The translations under genes were made by a program, and so were the position numbers. From Holosporales bacterium (GTDB lineage: Bacteria > Pseudomonadota > Alphaproteobacteria > UBA3830 > JAIRMZ01): 5,531 nucleotides of DNA. The notes below the pieces were generated by a model. It was not told where the DNA came from. It did no database searches and worked only from the letters and a program-made list of their open reading frames with translations. Where the stretch lies: positions 1 to 5,531 of the forward strand of contig JAISRK010000038.1 in the NCBI GenBank assembly GCA_031273665.1. The letters run 5' to 3'. Of this stretch, positions 1 to 5,531 are shown piece after piece (the first letter of the stretch is position 1; every line of letters begins with the position of its first letter).

Positions 1-131
1 CTTTATCAGACGATGTACAACTCTAGATTGTATTGTTTTATGGTACCAAGTGCACAAAAGATGGTTCCTGACGTTTCGCTGTACAGAGATACGCGTTTAA
101 AAAACGCTATTGGAATAAATACAACTTTAGG
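1..131. other. left-edge region, no confident gene
   Basis: A plus-strand frame is open from the window edge to a TGA at 133-135. Its last residues read MVPDVSLYRDTRLKNAIG and so on. It could be the tail of an upstream gene, but 44 open codons are also expected by chance in one of six frames, and I recognise no family. A perfect 6-bp inverted repeat with a 3-base loop (GCGTTT/AAACGC, 93-107) lies in it. It has no T-tract behind it, so it is a poor terminator candidate. I found no convincing promoter for the downstream glycosyltransferase here. Confidence 0.3.
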
Positions 132-251
132 TTGAGCTACCTTGAAGTCCGTGAGCACATAAATGAATATTCGATCCTCTTCCTTTCATTATCGCTGGCT
201 TGGGAAAAAAGAATTATGCTACGAAGTGAGATATTTGTTCGCACGGAAGAT

Positions 252-255
252 GGAG
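252..255 (+). promoter_or_regulatory. ribosome binding site that favours the ATG at 261
   Basis: GGAG lies 5 bases upstream of ATG 261. The other in-frame starts, TTG 132 and ATG 216, have no comparable site; ATG 216 has only a distant GGGA. This is the main reason for the shorter protein start chosen here. Confidence 0.55.
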
Positions 256-260
256 AAAAC

Positions 261-1328
261 ATGAGCGGAAATGGGCGTCGTGTTTCGCAAGCGCAGCAGA
301 GGGATTGTCAGTTCTTGACGCACAAGATTCCAACACCCAAGGCTGGGGATAGAGTTTTGTGGATTCGTTTCTTGGCATTTGGAGATGCATTGGAGTCCGC
401 CGCAGACATTTGTAACTTCAAGCGATACTTCCCAGACGTACACATGACCTTTTTGTCCAATCCTGAGTACGTAGCATTGCTTCAGGCACAGCCCTACATC
501 GACGAGGCGCTAGGCGGCCGCAAGAAGCCTCGGAGGGAGTGGATGCAGACTCTCCGAAAAATTCGGGCTGGCAACTATAAGTGGGTCGTCAACGCGCACC
601 GCAGGGGATGGAGTTCTTTGCTAGTCGATTTCAGCGGCGCCTCCTACTGTATTGGCCCATCCTCTTTGTTCCCTTTTAATTGCCACTGCCACCTGGATTT
701 ACAATCCTGGCTTTCCCCTCATGAACTAGATATACAGGACCGTTCTCGTCCGTCGATATTTGCTGCCACGGAGGATCTGGAAAACGCCCTTACCCTTTTG
801 AAAGATCTTCCGGAACGTCGACTTTTTGCCCTGATCGGAGCGGGAAACGCCGATAAAATGTGGCGAACCGAAGGCTGGATCGCGTTGCTGCGTACCGTGG
901 TGGAAGGGGGATGGGGCGTTGTACTGAATGGTCATGGTCCAATCGAGGCAGCAGTTGGACGGCAGATAGAAGAAGCGTTGGCCTCTTCTTGCGTGCTAAA
1001 CCTGGTCGGAACGCTGGATTTCAAGAAAATGTCGGGCGTGGCGAGCGCTTGTACACTGGCACTGGGCCATGACACGGGACCCATGCACCTCGCCGCTCTA
1101 AGCGGCGTTCCGACGATGGGGCTCTTCAACTGTTCAACGTCACGATCCATAGGCCTGCGCATGCCCTGGTTTCGAGAGTTGTGCGCAGAGGACTGGTGTT
1201 TCAAGAACAACGTCCCAAAAAGAAATCTCCCTCTGAAAGCCCTGCCGCCAGAACCGGTGTTGAAAGCGTTCGACGCTTTTGCCGAGGAATTTGTGCCTAG
1301 CGCTTTTCTTTGGCGCTCCAACGCCTGA
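261..1328 (+). CDS. glycosyltransferase family 9 protein (ADP-heptose:LPS heptosyltransferase-like)
   Basis: This is a predicted GT-B fold transferase. Family 9 enzymes move a sugar, classically heptose from ADP-heptose, onto lipopolysaccharide core or another envelope glycan at the inner face of the inner membrane. From ATG 261 the protein has 355 residues, normal for the family. The N-terminal Rossmann strand and acceptor-side loop read VLWIRFLAFGDAL (Asp about residue 42), matching the family's LGD motif. The nucleotide-sugar half carries IGAGNADKMWRTEGW (about 192-206) and the diagnostic GHDTGPMHLAALSGVP (about 269-284). There is no signal peptide or membrane segment, as expected. An upstream TTG at 132 would add 43 residues that do not resemble the family, so ATG 261 with its GGAG site is preferred. 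It is a lone gene, convergent with secA, so the actual sugar and acceptor cannot be deduced. Class assignment is firm; heptose specificity is not. Confidence 0.85.
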   Translation: MSGNGRRVSQAQQRDCQFLTHKIPTPKAGDRVLWIRFLAFGDALESAADICNFKRYFPDVHMTFLSNPEYVALLQAQPYIDEALGGRKKPRREWMQTLRKIRAGNYKWVVNAHRRGWSSLLVDFSGASYCIGPSSLFPFNCHCHLDLQSWLSPHELDIQDRSRPSIFAATEDLENALTLLKDLPERRLFALIGAGNADKMWRTEGWIALLRTVVEGGWGVVLNGHGPIEAAVGRQIEEALASSCVLNLVGTLDFKKMSGVASACTLALGHDTGPMHLAALSGVPTMGLFNCSTSRSIGLRMPWFRELCAEDWCFKNNVPKRNLPLKALPPEPVLKAFDAFAEEFVPSAFLWRSNA

Positions 1329-1545
1329 AACGCGTTTTCTAGTGGCTAAAGGTCACAACATCCCTTACATCCAGCGCAGAGGACGGTATTCAGGTTGTTG
1401 CAACAGTTGATGACCCCAAAAATTCAGAACTGCTCAACCCAGCATATAGGTACTTGAGGAAATACACCTTTTGATTGTTTGGCTAGGCTTATGAGGCCAA
1501 GGCAACAGTCGTCGCGCTTCTCTCAACCTACTATCAACAACAATT
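1329..1545. other. intergenic gap between convergent glycosyltransferase and secA
   Basis: No gene is evident. Two small symmetrical elements are visible: a 10-bp palindrome TGTTGCAACA at 1396-1405, and an inverted repeat TTGGC/GCCAA at 1479-1483 and 1496-1500. The latter sits where a shared terminator would be expected, but neither strand has a T-run after the stem, so I do not call it an intrinsic terminator. Another palindrome, AAACGCGTTT, overlaps the glycosyltransferase stop codon at 1328-1337. Confidence 0.5.
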
Positions 1546-4200
1546 CTATTTTAGCTTCCCGTGGCAATGCTTGTATTTAAGACCACTCCCACAAGGACAT
1601 GGCGCGTTGCGCGAAGCTCTTTGCCCAAGGCCGTTTTCTCTCTCTACCGGAGGGAAGTTTTCTTGCGACTTTCTATTCGCGCGGAGCAGTAACGTCTCAT
1701 CCAGATCTTCGGTTGCCAAGGGTTCAGAAATTTCGAATCGACTCATCACGTGCACCGCTTCTTCGCGTAGAGCTTCCATCATGCCCTCAAACAAGCAAAA
1801 TGCCTCGTTTTTGTAGGCATTCAAAGGATCCTGCTGGGCATAAGCGCGCAAATTAATGCCCTTACGCAGATGATCAAGCGTAAGCAAATGATCTTTCCAA
1901 TGTTGGTCCACAAGACGCAACAGAAGTGCCCGTTCCATTTGCCGCATCAGTTCACTGGTATAGCGCTCTTCTTTGGCGTCCATAGAGCTCTTAAGGTGCG
2001 TAGCAATACGCTCCTTTAACAGAGTTCCAGTAAAACCATCTTCCTTCAACCATTCATTGATCGGCAGGTCCAAATTGAACAAACGCAAGCAATCGGCATG
2101 CAATTGTACGCTATCCCAATCGGCCATCGCACTTCCGTCAGGAGAGGCCAACATCACAAGGTGGTCGATCGCCTCTTCGCGCATATCCTCAAATTCCTGT
2201 TTGAGGTCGATACTAGGATCCATCAGTTCATGTCGTTGAGAGTACACCACCTTACGCTGATCGTTCATTACATCGTCATAGCGTAACAAATGCTTGCGAA
2301 TGTCGTAGTTGCGGGCTTCTACGCGGCTTTGCGCTTTCTCAATGGCTTTGTTGACCCAAGGATGAATAATCGCTTCGCCTTCTTCAAGCCCAAATTTTTG
2401 GAGCATCTTGTCCAAGCGCTCTGATCCGAAAATGCGCATCAAATCGTCCTCTAGTGACAAAAAAAACTTCGAGGCACCCGCATCGCCTTGTCGGCCAGAT
2501 CGACCACGTAATTGATTGTCGATACGGCGACTTTCGTGCCGTTCGGTGCCAATCACATATAGCCCTCCTGCCGTACGGACGACTTCCTCGTCTTGGTGCA
2601 ATTGTTGGCGTACTTCTCCCTCTTTACGAGCACGTAATTCAGTGTCCTCAAGTCCTGCAAGAGCCTTTGTTAGACGCATGTCAATGTTGCCTCCCAACCG
2701 GATATCCGTGCCACGACCAGCCATATTGGTTGCGATCGTGATTGCTCCAGGACTGCCCGCTTCGGCAATAATCTGCGCTTCAATATCGTGATATCGCGCA
2801 TTGAGCACTTGATGCGGAATCTTTTCTTTTTTCAACAAGCCAGATAAGTGCTCGGATTTCTCAATACTCACGGTACCCACTAAAACCGGCTGTTTTCGTG
2901 CAATGCACTCACGGATGAGTGCGATGATAGCCTTGTTTTTCTCGGCAGCTGTCCGGTACACTTCATCATCATGATCCTGCCTATTAATCGCCACATTTGT
3001 GGGAATCACGATGGTGTCGAGCTTGTAAATATCCATGAGCTCAGCGGCTTCTGTTGCAGCGGTACCTGTCATTCCCGCCAGCTTGGGGTACATACGGAAA
3101 AAGTTTTGAAAGGTAATGGTCGCCAGCGTTTGATTTTCCATCTGCACTTTGATCCTCTCCTTAGCCTCTAGAGCCTGGTGCAGACCTTCTGAAAACCTGC
3201 GTCCTTCCATCATGCGCCCAGTAAACTCGTCGATAAGAATCAGCTCGCCGTCTTTGACGATATAATCCACGTCAATTTTAAACAGCTGGTGTGCTTTGAG
3301 CGCCTGATTCACATGGTGGACCAGACTGATATTCTGGACATCATAAAGAGAGCCACTTTTCAGAATACCAGCACTCCTCAAGAGTCCCTCCACCCGCTCG
3401 TTTCCCACCTCAGTCAGTGTCACTTGACGATGTTTCTCATCTTTTTCGTAACAAGAAGCGTCTAGTTTTGGAACGATTTCATTAACGCGGACATATAACT
3501 CGGTAGAATCCTCTGCGAGACCCGAAATAATCAGCGGTGTACGGGCTTCGTCGATCAGGATGCTATCGACTTCATCTACAATGGCATATTGGAAAGGGCG
3601 TTGAGATAGCTCCTCGCGAAAGAACTTCATGTTGTCGCGAAGATAATCGAATCCGAACTCATTGTTTGTTCCATAGGTAACATCCGCGTTGTAAGCCTCT
3701 TTTCGCTGCGCATCTGTCAAATCATGCACGATGACACCCACCGACATACCGAGAAACGTATAGATTTTACCCATCCATTCGGCATCACGACGTGCCAAGT
3801 AGTCGTTTACGGTAACAACGTGGACACCTTTTCCCATCAACGCATTCAGATAAACAGGCAAAGTGGCAACAAGCGTCTTGCCTTCTCCCGTCTTCATTTC
3901 AGCAATTTTCCCCTGGTGCAGCACTATTCCGCCGATGAGCTGCACGTCGAAGGGCCGCATACCTAAGGTGCGTTTAGACACTTCGCGCACAACAGCAAAT
4001 GCTTCGGCAAGAAGAAGATCGAGGGACTCTCCTTGTGCCAATCGTCCGCGGAATTCGGTTGTTTTTGCCCGCAATGCCTCATCACTGAGAGCGGCTATTT
4101 CTTCCTCCCATGCGTTAATCTGGCGCACTTCTTTCCAGAGATCCTTGAGGATTCTGTCATTTCTCGTGCCGAATACACGCTGGAATGCTTCTAACCACAT
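1546..4200 (-). CDS. secA: preprotein translocase ATPase subunit SecA
   Basis: SecA is the cytosolic and membrane-peripheral motor that uses ATP to push unfolded secretory proteins through SecYEG. The protein has 884 residues, close to the family norm (E. coli 901). In order: a family-typical N-terminus ([15 protein letters not shown]), Q-motif region [14 protein letters not shown] (85-98), Walker A TGEGKT (104-109), Walker [13 protein letters not shown] (209-220), preprotein-binding region with [14 protein letters not shown] (326-339), AGMTGTA (375-381), TNMAGRGTD (491-499), motif [13 protein letters not shown] (563-573), and helical scaffold/wing ending near [15 protein letters not shown]. 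The C-terminal zinc tail keeps CxCx8CH (C868, C870, C879, H880), the SecB/phospholipid-binding element. Earlier in-frame starts (TTG 4233, ATG 4230) have no Shine-Dalgarno and add non-family residues. ATG 4200 has GAGG at the right distance. It reads with rplT-rpmI but after a 167-bp gap, so it may have its own promoter. It appears intact and functional. Confidence 0.98.
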   Translation of the reverse strand: MWLEAFQRVFGTRNDRILKDLWKEVRQINAWEEEIAALSDEALRAKTTEFRGRLAQGESLDLLLAEAFAVVREVSKRTLGMRPFDVQLIGGIVLHQGKIAEMKTGEGKTLVATLPVYLNALMGKGVHVVTVNDYLARRDAEWMGKIYTFLGMSVGVIVHDLTDAQRKEAYNADVTYGTNNEFGFDYLRDNMKFFREELSQRPFQYAIVDEVDSILIDEARTPLIISGLAEDSTELYVRVNEIVPKLDASCYEKDEKHRQVTLTEVGNERVEGLLRSAGILKSGSLYDVQNISLVHHVNQALKAHQLFKIDVDYIVKDGELILIDEFTGRMMEGRRFSEGLHQALEAKERIKVQMENQTLATITFQNFFRMYPKLAGMTGTAATEAAELMDIYKLDTIVIPTNVAINRQDHDDEVYRTAAEKNKAIIALIRECIARKQPVLVGTVSIEKSEHLSGLLKKEKIPHQVLNARYHDIEAQIIAEAGSPGAITIATNMAGRGTDIRLGGNIDMRLTKALAGLEDTELRARKEGEVRQQLHQDEEVVRTAGGLYVIGTERHESRRIDNQLRGRSGRQGDAGASKFFLSLEDDLMRIFGSERLDKMLQKFGLEEGEAIIHPWVNKAIEKAQSRVEARNYDIRKHLLRYDDVMNDQRKVVYSQRHELMDPSIDLKQEFEDMREEAIDHLVMLASPDGSAMADWDSVQLHADCLRLFNLDLPINEWLKEDGFTGTLLKERIATHLKSSMDAKEERYTSELMRQMERALLLRLVDQHWKDHLLTLDHLRKGINLRAYAQQDPLNAYKNEAFCLFEGMMEALREEAVHVMSRFEISEPLATEDLDETLLLRANRKSQENFPPVERENGLGQRASRNAPCPCGSGLKYKHCHGKLK

Positions 4201-4367
4201 GCCACCCTCTTCACTTTTCGTCTGTCCCATCAAGCCACAGGGAAGAGCTGCTTATCTATTTGCCTTCAATCGCAACGTAGCACAAAAACTCTCTAGAAGG
4301 TTGAGGAAACATATCAGCGTCGCGCAGAATGCGCTTGAACACATTTTTCAGGAAAAAGCAGATCCTT
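4201..4367. other. rplT-secA intergenic region
   Basis: This 167-bp gap on the minus-strand path from rplT to secA has no gene. A perfect hairpin (GCGCA, 3-base loop, TGCGC) lies at 4322-4334, about 33 bases after the rplT stop, but no T-tract follows it in the transcribed direction, so termination there is doubtful. I found no promoter for secA that I would defend. Either a weak promoter lies here, or secA is read through from rpmI-rplT. Confidence 0.4.
4206..4209 (-). promoter_or_regulatory. ribosome binding site fixing the secA start
   Basis: On the minus strand GAGG, inside AAGAGGG, lies 5 bases before ATG 4200. Nothing similar precedes the in-frame TTG 4233 or ATG 4230. This places SecA residue 1 at the methionine of [11 protein letters not shown], which also fits the usual SecA N-terminus. 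Confidence 0.7.
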
Positions 4368-4730
4368 TTAGGCGCGCCCCAACGCATCCTTAGCTTTCTG
4401 AACAAATGTCAAGAAAACTTCCGGCGTACGCACCGCTATATCAGCCATAACCTTACGATCAACAGCGATACCAGCACGATGTAGACCAGCGATTAACTCC
4501 CCGTATTTCAGTCCTTCTGCCCGTGCAGCAGCATTAATACGTTGAATCCAAAGACGGCGAAAGTCCCGTTTGCGCGCTCGGCGATCTCGAAAGGCGTACT
4601 GTAGCGCTTTCTCTACGCGCTCTAAGGCAGGACGATAACAATTCTTTGAACGTCCAACGTAACCTTTTGCGAGTTTTAAGATTTTTTTATGACGCGCATG
4701 CGTTGTTACTCCGCGTTTTACACGAGACAT
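4368..4730 (-). CDS. rplT: 50S ribosomal protein L20 (bL20)
   Basis: L20 binds 23S rRNA early and is needed for the first steps of large-subunit assembly. The 120-residue product matches the family length (about 117-120). It has the very basic N-terminal extension [18 protein letters not shown], the conserved [14 protein letters not shown] segment, the helix [21 protein letters not shown] (about residues 49-69), and the globular C-terminal domain ending in [20 protein letters not shown]. It lies 12 bases after rpmI with a very strong ribosome site overlapping the rpmI stop, so the two genes are almost certainly co-transcribed and probably translationally coupled. In E. coli L20 represses rpmI-rplT translation through an mRNA structure; I cannot show that here. 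The common downstream neighbours pheS-pheT are absent; secA follows instead. Confidence 0.98.
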   Translation of the reverse strand: MSRVKRGVTTHARHKKILKLAKGYVGRSKNCYRPALERVEKALQYAFRDRRARKRDFRRLWIQRINAAARAEGLKYGELIAGLHRAGIAVDRKVMADIAVRTPEVFLTFVQKAKDALGRA

Positions 4731-4735
4731 TTCCC

Positions 4736-4743
4736 CCTCCTTT
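4736..4743 (-). promoter_or_regulatory. strong rplT ribosome binding site overlapping rpmI stop
   Basis: The minus strand reads AAAGGAGG, a full 8-base match to the anti-Shine-Dalgarno end of 16S rRNA, with a 5-base spacer before ATG 4730. Its first base is the last base of the rpmI TAA. Ribosomes finishing L35 would end on the L20 initiation site, which favours coupled, near-equal output. Confidence 0.8.
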
Positions 4744-4940
4744 TAACGATTGGGCATGAATTTTAAGACGATTTTAGCATCAGAAGGATGCAAAACCATC
4801 GTTCCACGCGCCTGTCGCTTCATTTTTTGCGGGCGCTTGCGTAAATTATGGCGCTTAAACGCCACTCCAGCTTTTACAAGCCCTGTTGCTGTGAAACGAA
4901 AACGCTTCTTCGCACTACTTTTGGTTTTTATCTTAGGCAT
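4743..4940 (-). CDS. rpmI: 50S ribosomal protein L35 (bL35)
   Basis: This small, highly basic large-subunit protein has exactly 65 residues, the normal length. It starts [20 protein letters not shown], the conserved L35 N-terminus, continues with the Arg/Lys/His-rich core [18 protein letters not shown], and ends [15 protein letters not shown]. The frame stays open upstream for another 69 codons, but the family start is the ATG at 4940, which has AAGGAA close upstream (4943-4948), and the added residues have no ribosomal character. It is the first gene of the rpmI-rplT pair. infC, the usual upstream partner in many bacteria, is not here; the divergent ssrA gene is. Confidence 0.97.
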   Translation of the reverse strand: MPKIKTKSSAKKRFRFTATGLVKAGVAFKRHNLRKRPQKMKRQARGTMVLHPSDAKIVLKFMPNR

Positions 4941-4956
4941 CGTTCCTTGCTCGTTG

Positions 4957-4972
4957 GCTATCGTTTGATAGC
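4957..4972. repeat. perfect inverted repeat in the rpmI promoter/leader
   Basis: GCTATC and GATAGC flank a 4-base spacer, giving a perfect 6-bp arm pair 16 bases before the rpmI start codon. It begins at the last base of the proposed -10 box and spans the predicted transcription start. It could be an operator, or a leader hairpin if transcription starts further upstream. Its function is unknown. Confidence 0.5.
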
Positions 4973-5000
4973 GTATACCAAATTCTTGCAGCGAGCTCAA
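4972..5000 (-). promoter_or_regulatory. predicted sigma70-type promoter for rpmI-rplT
   Basis: On the minus strand, -35 TTGAGC (4995-5000) and -10 TATACG (4972-4977) are separated by 17 bases, with a TGG extension just before the -10. Four of six bases match in each box. The predicted start is near 4965, giving a leader of about 25 bases. The location is right for the operon, but the boxes were found by eye. Confidence 0.5.
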
Positions 5001-5031
5001 GTAATCTTCTTTTTGTCGCGTTTTGCACCTT

Positions 5032-5059
5032 TTGAGTAAAATATGTTTTATGGTAGAAT
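5032..5059 (+). promoter_or_regulatory. predicted sigma70-type promoter for ssrA
   Basis: TTGAGT (5032-5037) and TAGAAT (5054-5059, five of six matches to TATAAT) are separated by 16 bases. The predicted start is near 5066, at the base of a hairpin, and just upstream of all tmRNA acceptor-piece elements. Its -35 box lies about 31 bases from that of the divergent rpmI promoter, so the two share one short control region. Confidence 0.6.
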
Positions 5060-5065
5060 AGTATT

Positions 5066-5080
5066 GTCTTTTATGAAGAC
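5066..5080 (+). other. hairpin at the 5' end of the tmRNA acceptor transcript
   Basis: GTCTTT and GAAGAC pair (6 bp, one G-U) around a TAT loop. It begins at the predicted transcription start. It could cap the precursor or be part of the mature acceptor piece; which one depends on the real 5' end, which sequence alone does not give. Confidence 0.4.
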
Positions 5081-5233
5081 TATGGCGATAAACGCTGCAT
5101 GTAATAGATGATACGGACCCGGGGGCAGAACCCGGCACCTCCACCAATACGGGGGTGAGTAGCTTCGACGTCCATTGAAAAGTGCGGTTTTTGCTCGGGA
5201 TGGTTCCGTCGTTATCGGGCTATAAACATAAAT

Positions 5234-5293
5234 GCGAACGATTATATCGTCGCTGTTAATGATAATAACGCTGTAGTTGCAATTGCAGCTTAA
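5234..5293 (+). other. tmRNA proteolysis-tag reading frame, 19 codons plus stop
   Basis: Reading from resume codon GCG to TAA gives ANDYIVAVNDNNAVVAIAA, preceded in the product by the alanine carried on tmRNA. The resume site is supported by ATA at positions -6 to -4, as in E. coli tmRNA, by the near-universal opening Ala-Asn-Asp, and by the small hydrophobic end IAA in place of the usual LAA or VAA recognised by ClpX. E. coli encodes 10 tag residues, so this tag is long. It contains two AND/VND-like openings, suggesting internal duplication. Confidence 0.85.
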
Positions 5294-5345
5294 GCCATAA
5301 GTTATCATGACGCGGTCTGGGGGCGCCGGGCAACAGAAGCCCCCA

Positions 5346-5531
5346 TTACGTAATGTCAATATCACGAGGTGCCTTTCCGTCAGCGCGAAAAAGCCGGAGA
5401 GGCCCGCGTCTCAGGTTAGTCAAAGAGAATTCAGAGAGATTTAAAGACGCGCAGCAGGCGCTTATGGATAGAGCTGTTTAAGAAATATTCGATTGCAGTA
5501 CGGTCACGATATGTCTTGGGTTGCCGTCGTG
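5346..5531. other. right-edge region after ssrA, no confident gene
   Basis: Immediately after the tmRNA hairpin is a short palindrome TTACGTAA (5346-5353), but no T-rich terminator. A 42-codon plus-strand frame runs from ATG 5353 to TAA 5479-5481; it starts MSISRGAFPSARKSRRG, is basic, and lacks a Shine-Dalgarno. A second plus-strand frame with ATG 5511 (MSWVAVV) is open to the window end and might be the start of the next gene, also without a clear ribosome site. I recognise neither. Confidence 0.35.

Larger units (their letters stand above)
5066..5345 (+). ncRNA. ssrA: circularly permuted two-piece tmRNA (alphaproteobacterial type)
   Basis: tmRNA rescues stalled ribosomes with SmpB. It enters as alanyl-tRNA and then templates a degradation tag. 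Here the 3' half comes first. The acceptor piece (start uncertain, about 5066; CCA ends at 5146) has a T-arm with 5-bp stem CCGGG/CCCGG and loop GGCAGAA (5119-5135), acceptor strand CACCTCC (5136-5142), discriminator A and CCA. After only ATAC, the coding piece starts with GGGGGTG (5151-5157), pairing all seven acceptor positions and placing a G-U wobble at the third pair, the alanyl-tRNA synthetase identity element. The conserved TTCGACG follows (5164-5170). A long-range helix fits 5094-5100 with 5182-5188. The tag frame is 5234-5293. The 3' end is a TGGGGGC/GCCCCCA hairpin (5318-5345) with loop GCCGGGCAACAGAA. The upstream pseudoknot was not resolved by eye. The precursor must be cut to remove the spacer. 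Confidence 0.93.

Noticed and set aside
932..1321. A 129-residue minus-strand frame opposite the glycosyltransferase C-terminal half
   Set aside because: The plus strand encodes the diagnostic GHDTGPMHLAAL motif here; the minus-strand translation has no family features.
1479..1500. Inverted repeat TTGGC/GCCAA as a bidirectional terminator for secA and the glycosyltransferase
   Set aside because: The stem is only 5 bp with a large loop and is not followed by a T-run on either strand.
3863..4393. A 176-residue plus-strand frame opposite the 5' part of secA
   Set aside because: It lies antisense to the Walker A-containing region of SecA and runs into the end of rplT. Its serine- and arginine-rich translation is typical of a shadow frame.
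4941..5147. An N-terminal extension of L35, since its frame stays open upstream to 5147
   Set aside because: It would run through the rpmI promoter and antisense to the tmRNA acceptor piece. L35 has a conserved start at MPKIKTKS and a constant length near 65 residues, and the extension has no ribosomal character.
5143..5346. A prophage or island attachment site at the tmRNA 3' end, a common integration target
   Set aside because: The acceptor end is directly followed by the rest of the tmRNA, there is no integrase gene, and I saw no duplicated copy of the acceptor end in the window.
5048..5365. A 105-residue minus-strand frame covering ssrA
   Set aside because: It is antisense to a well-supported tmRNA whose stems, conserved loops and tag frame explain the bases. 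The translation has no recognisable domain.

Overview
This window looks like chromosomal DNA from an alphaproteobacterium of moderate GC content. The main evidence is a circularly permuted (two-piece) ssrA gene at the right end. Its CCA-bearing acceptor half lies upstream of its tag-coding half, and the distal hairpin carries the CCGGGCAACAGAA loop that I associate with the alphaproteobacterial form. SecA, L20 and L35 all look proteobacterial. I cannot place the organism below class; a low-to-mid GC, possibly host-associated lineage is only a guess.

Layout from left to right: (1) positions 1-260 hold no convincing gene, only an open frame ending at 135 and a small hairpin. (2) A plus-strand glycosyltransferase family 9 (heptosyltransferase-like) gene runs about 261-1328. 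(3) A 217-bp gap separates it from the convergent secA gene. (4) secA (minus strand, 1546-4200) encodes a full-length 884-residue SecA with all helicase motifs and the C-terminal zinc-binding tail. (5) A 167-bp gap follows. (6) rplT (L20) and rpmI (L35) form a tight minus-strand pair, with the rplT Shine-Dalgarno sequence overlapping the rpmI stop codon. (7) A compact divergent promoter region (about 4941-5065) lies between rpmI and ssrA. (8) Permuted ssrA runs on the plus strand at about 5066-5345. (9) The last 186 bp have no confident gene.

Most of the content is housekeeping: ribosome assembly (L35, L20), ribosome rescue (tmRNA) and protein export (SecA). The glycosyltransferase probably acts in cell-envelope polysaccharide synthesis. 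I see no mobile element, CRISPR array or new multi-gene system. The most notable items are the tmRNA tag, which is unusually long (19 encoded residues) and looks internally duplicated, the 4-nt spacer between the two tmRNA halves, and the atypical local gene order, with neither infC nor pheST next to rpmI-rplT.
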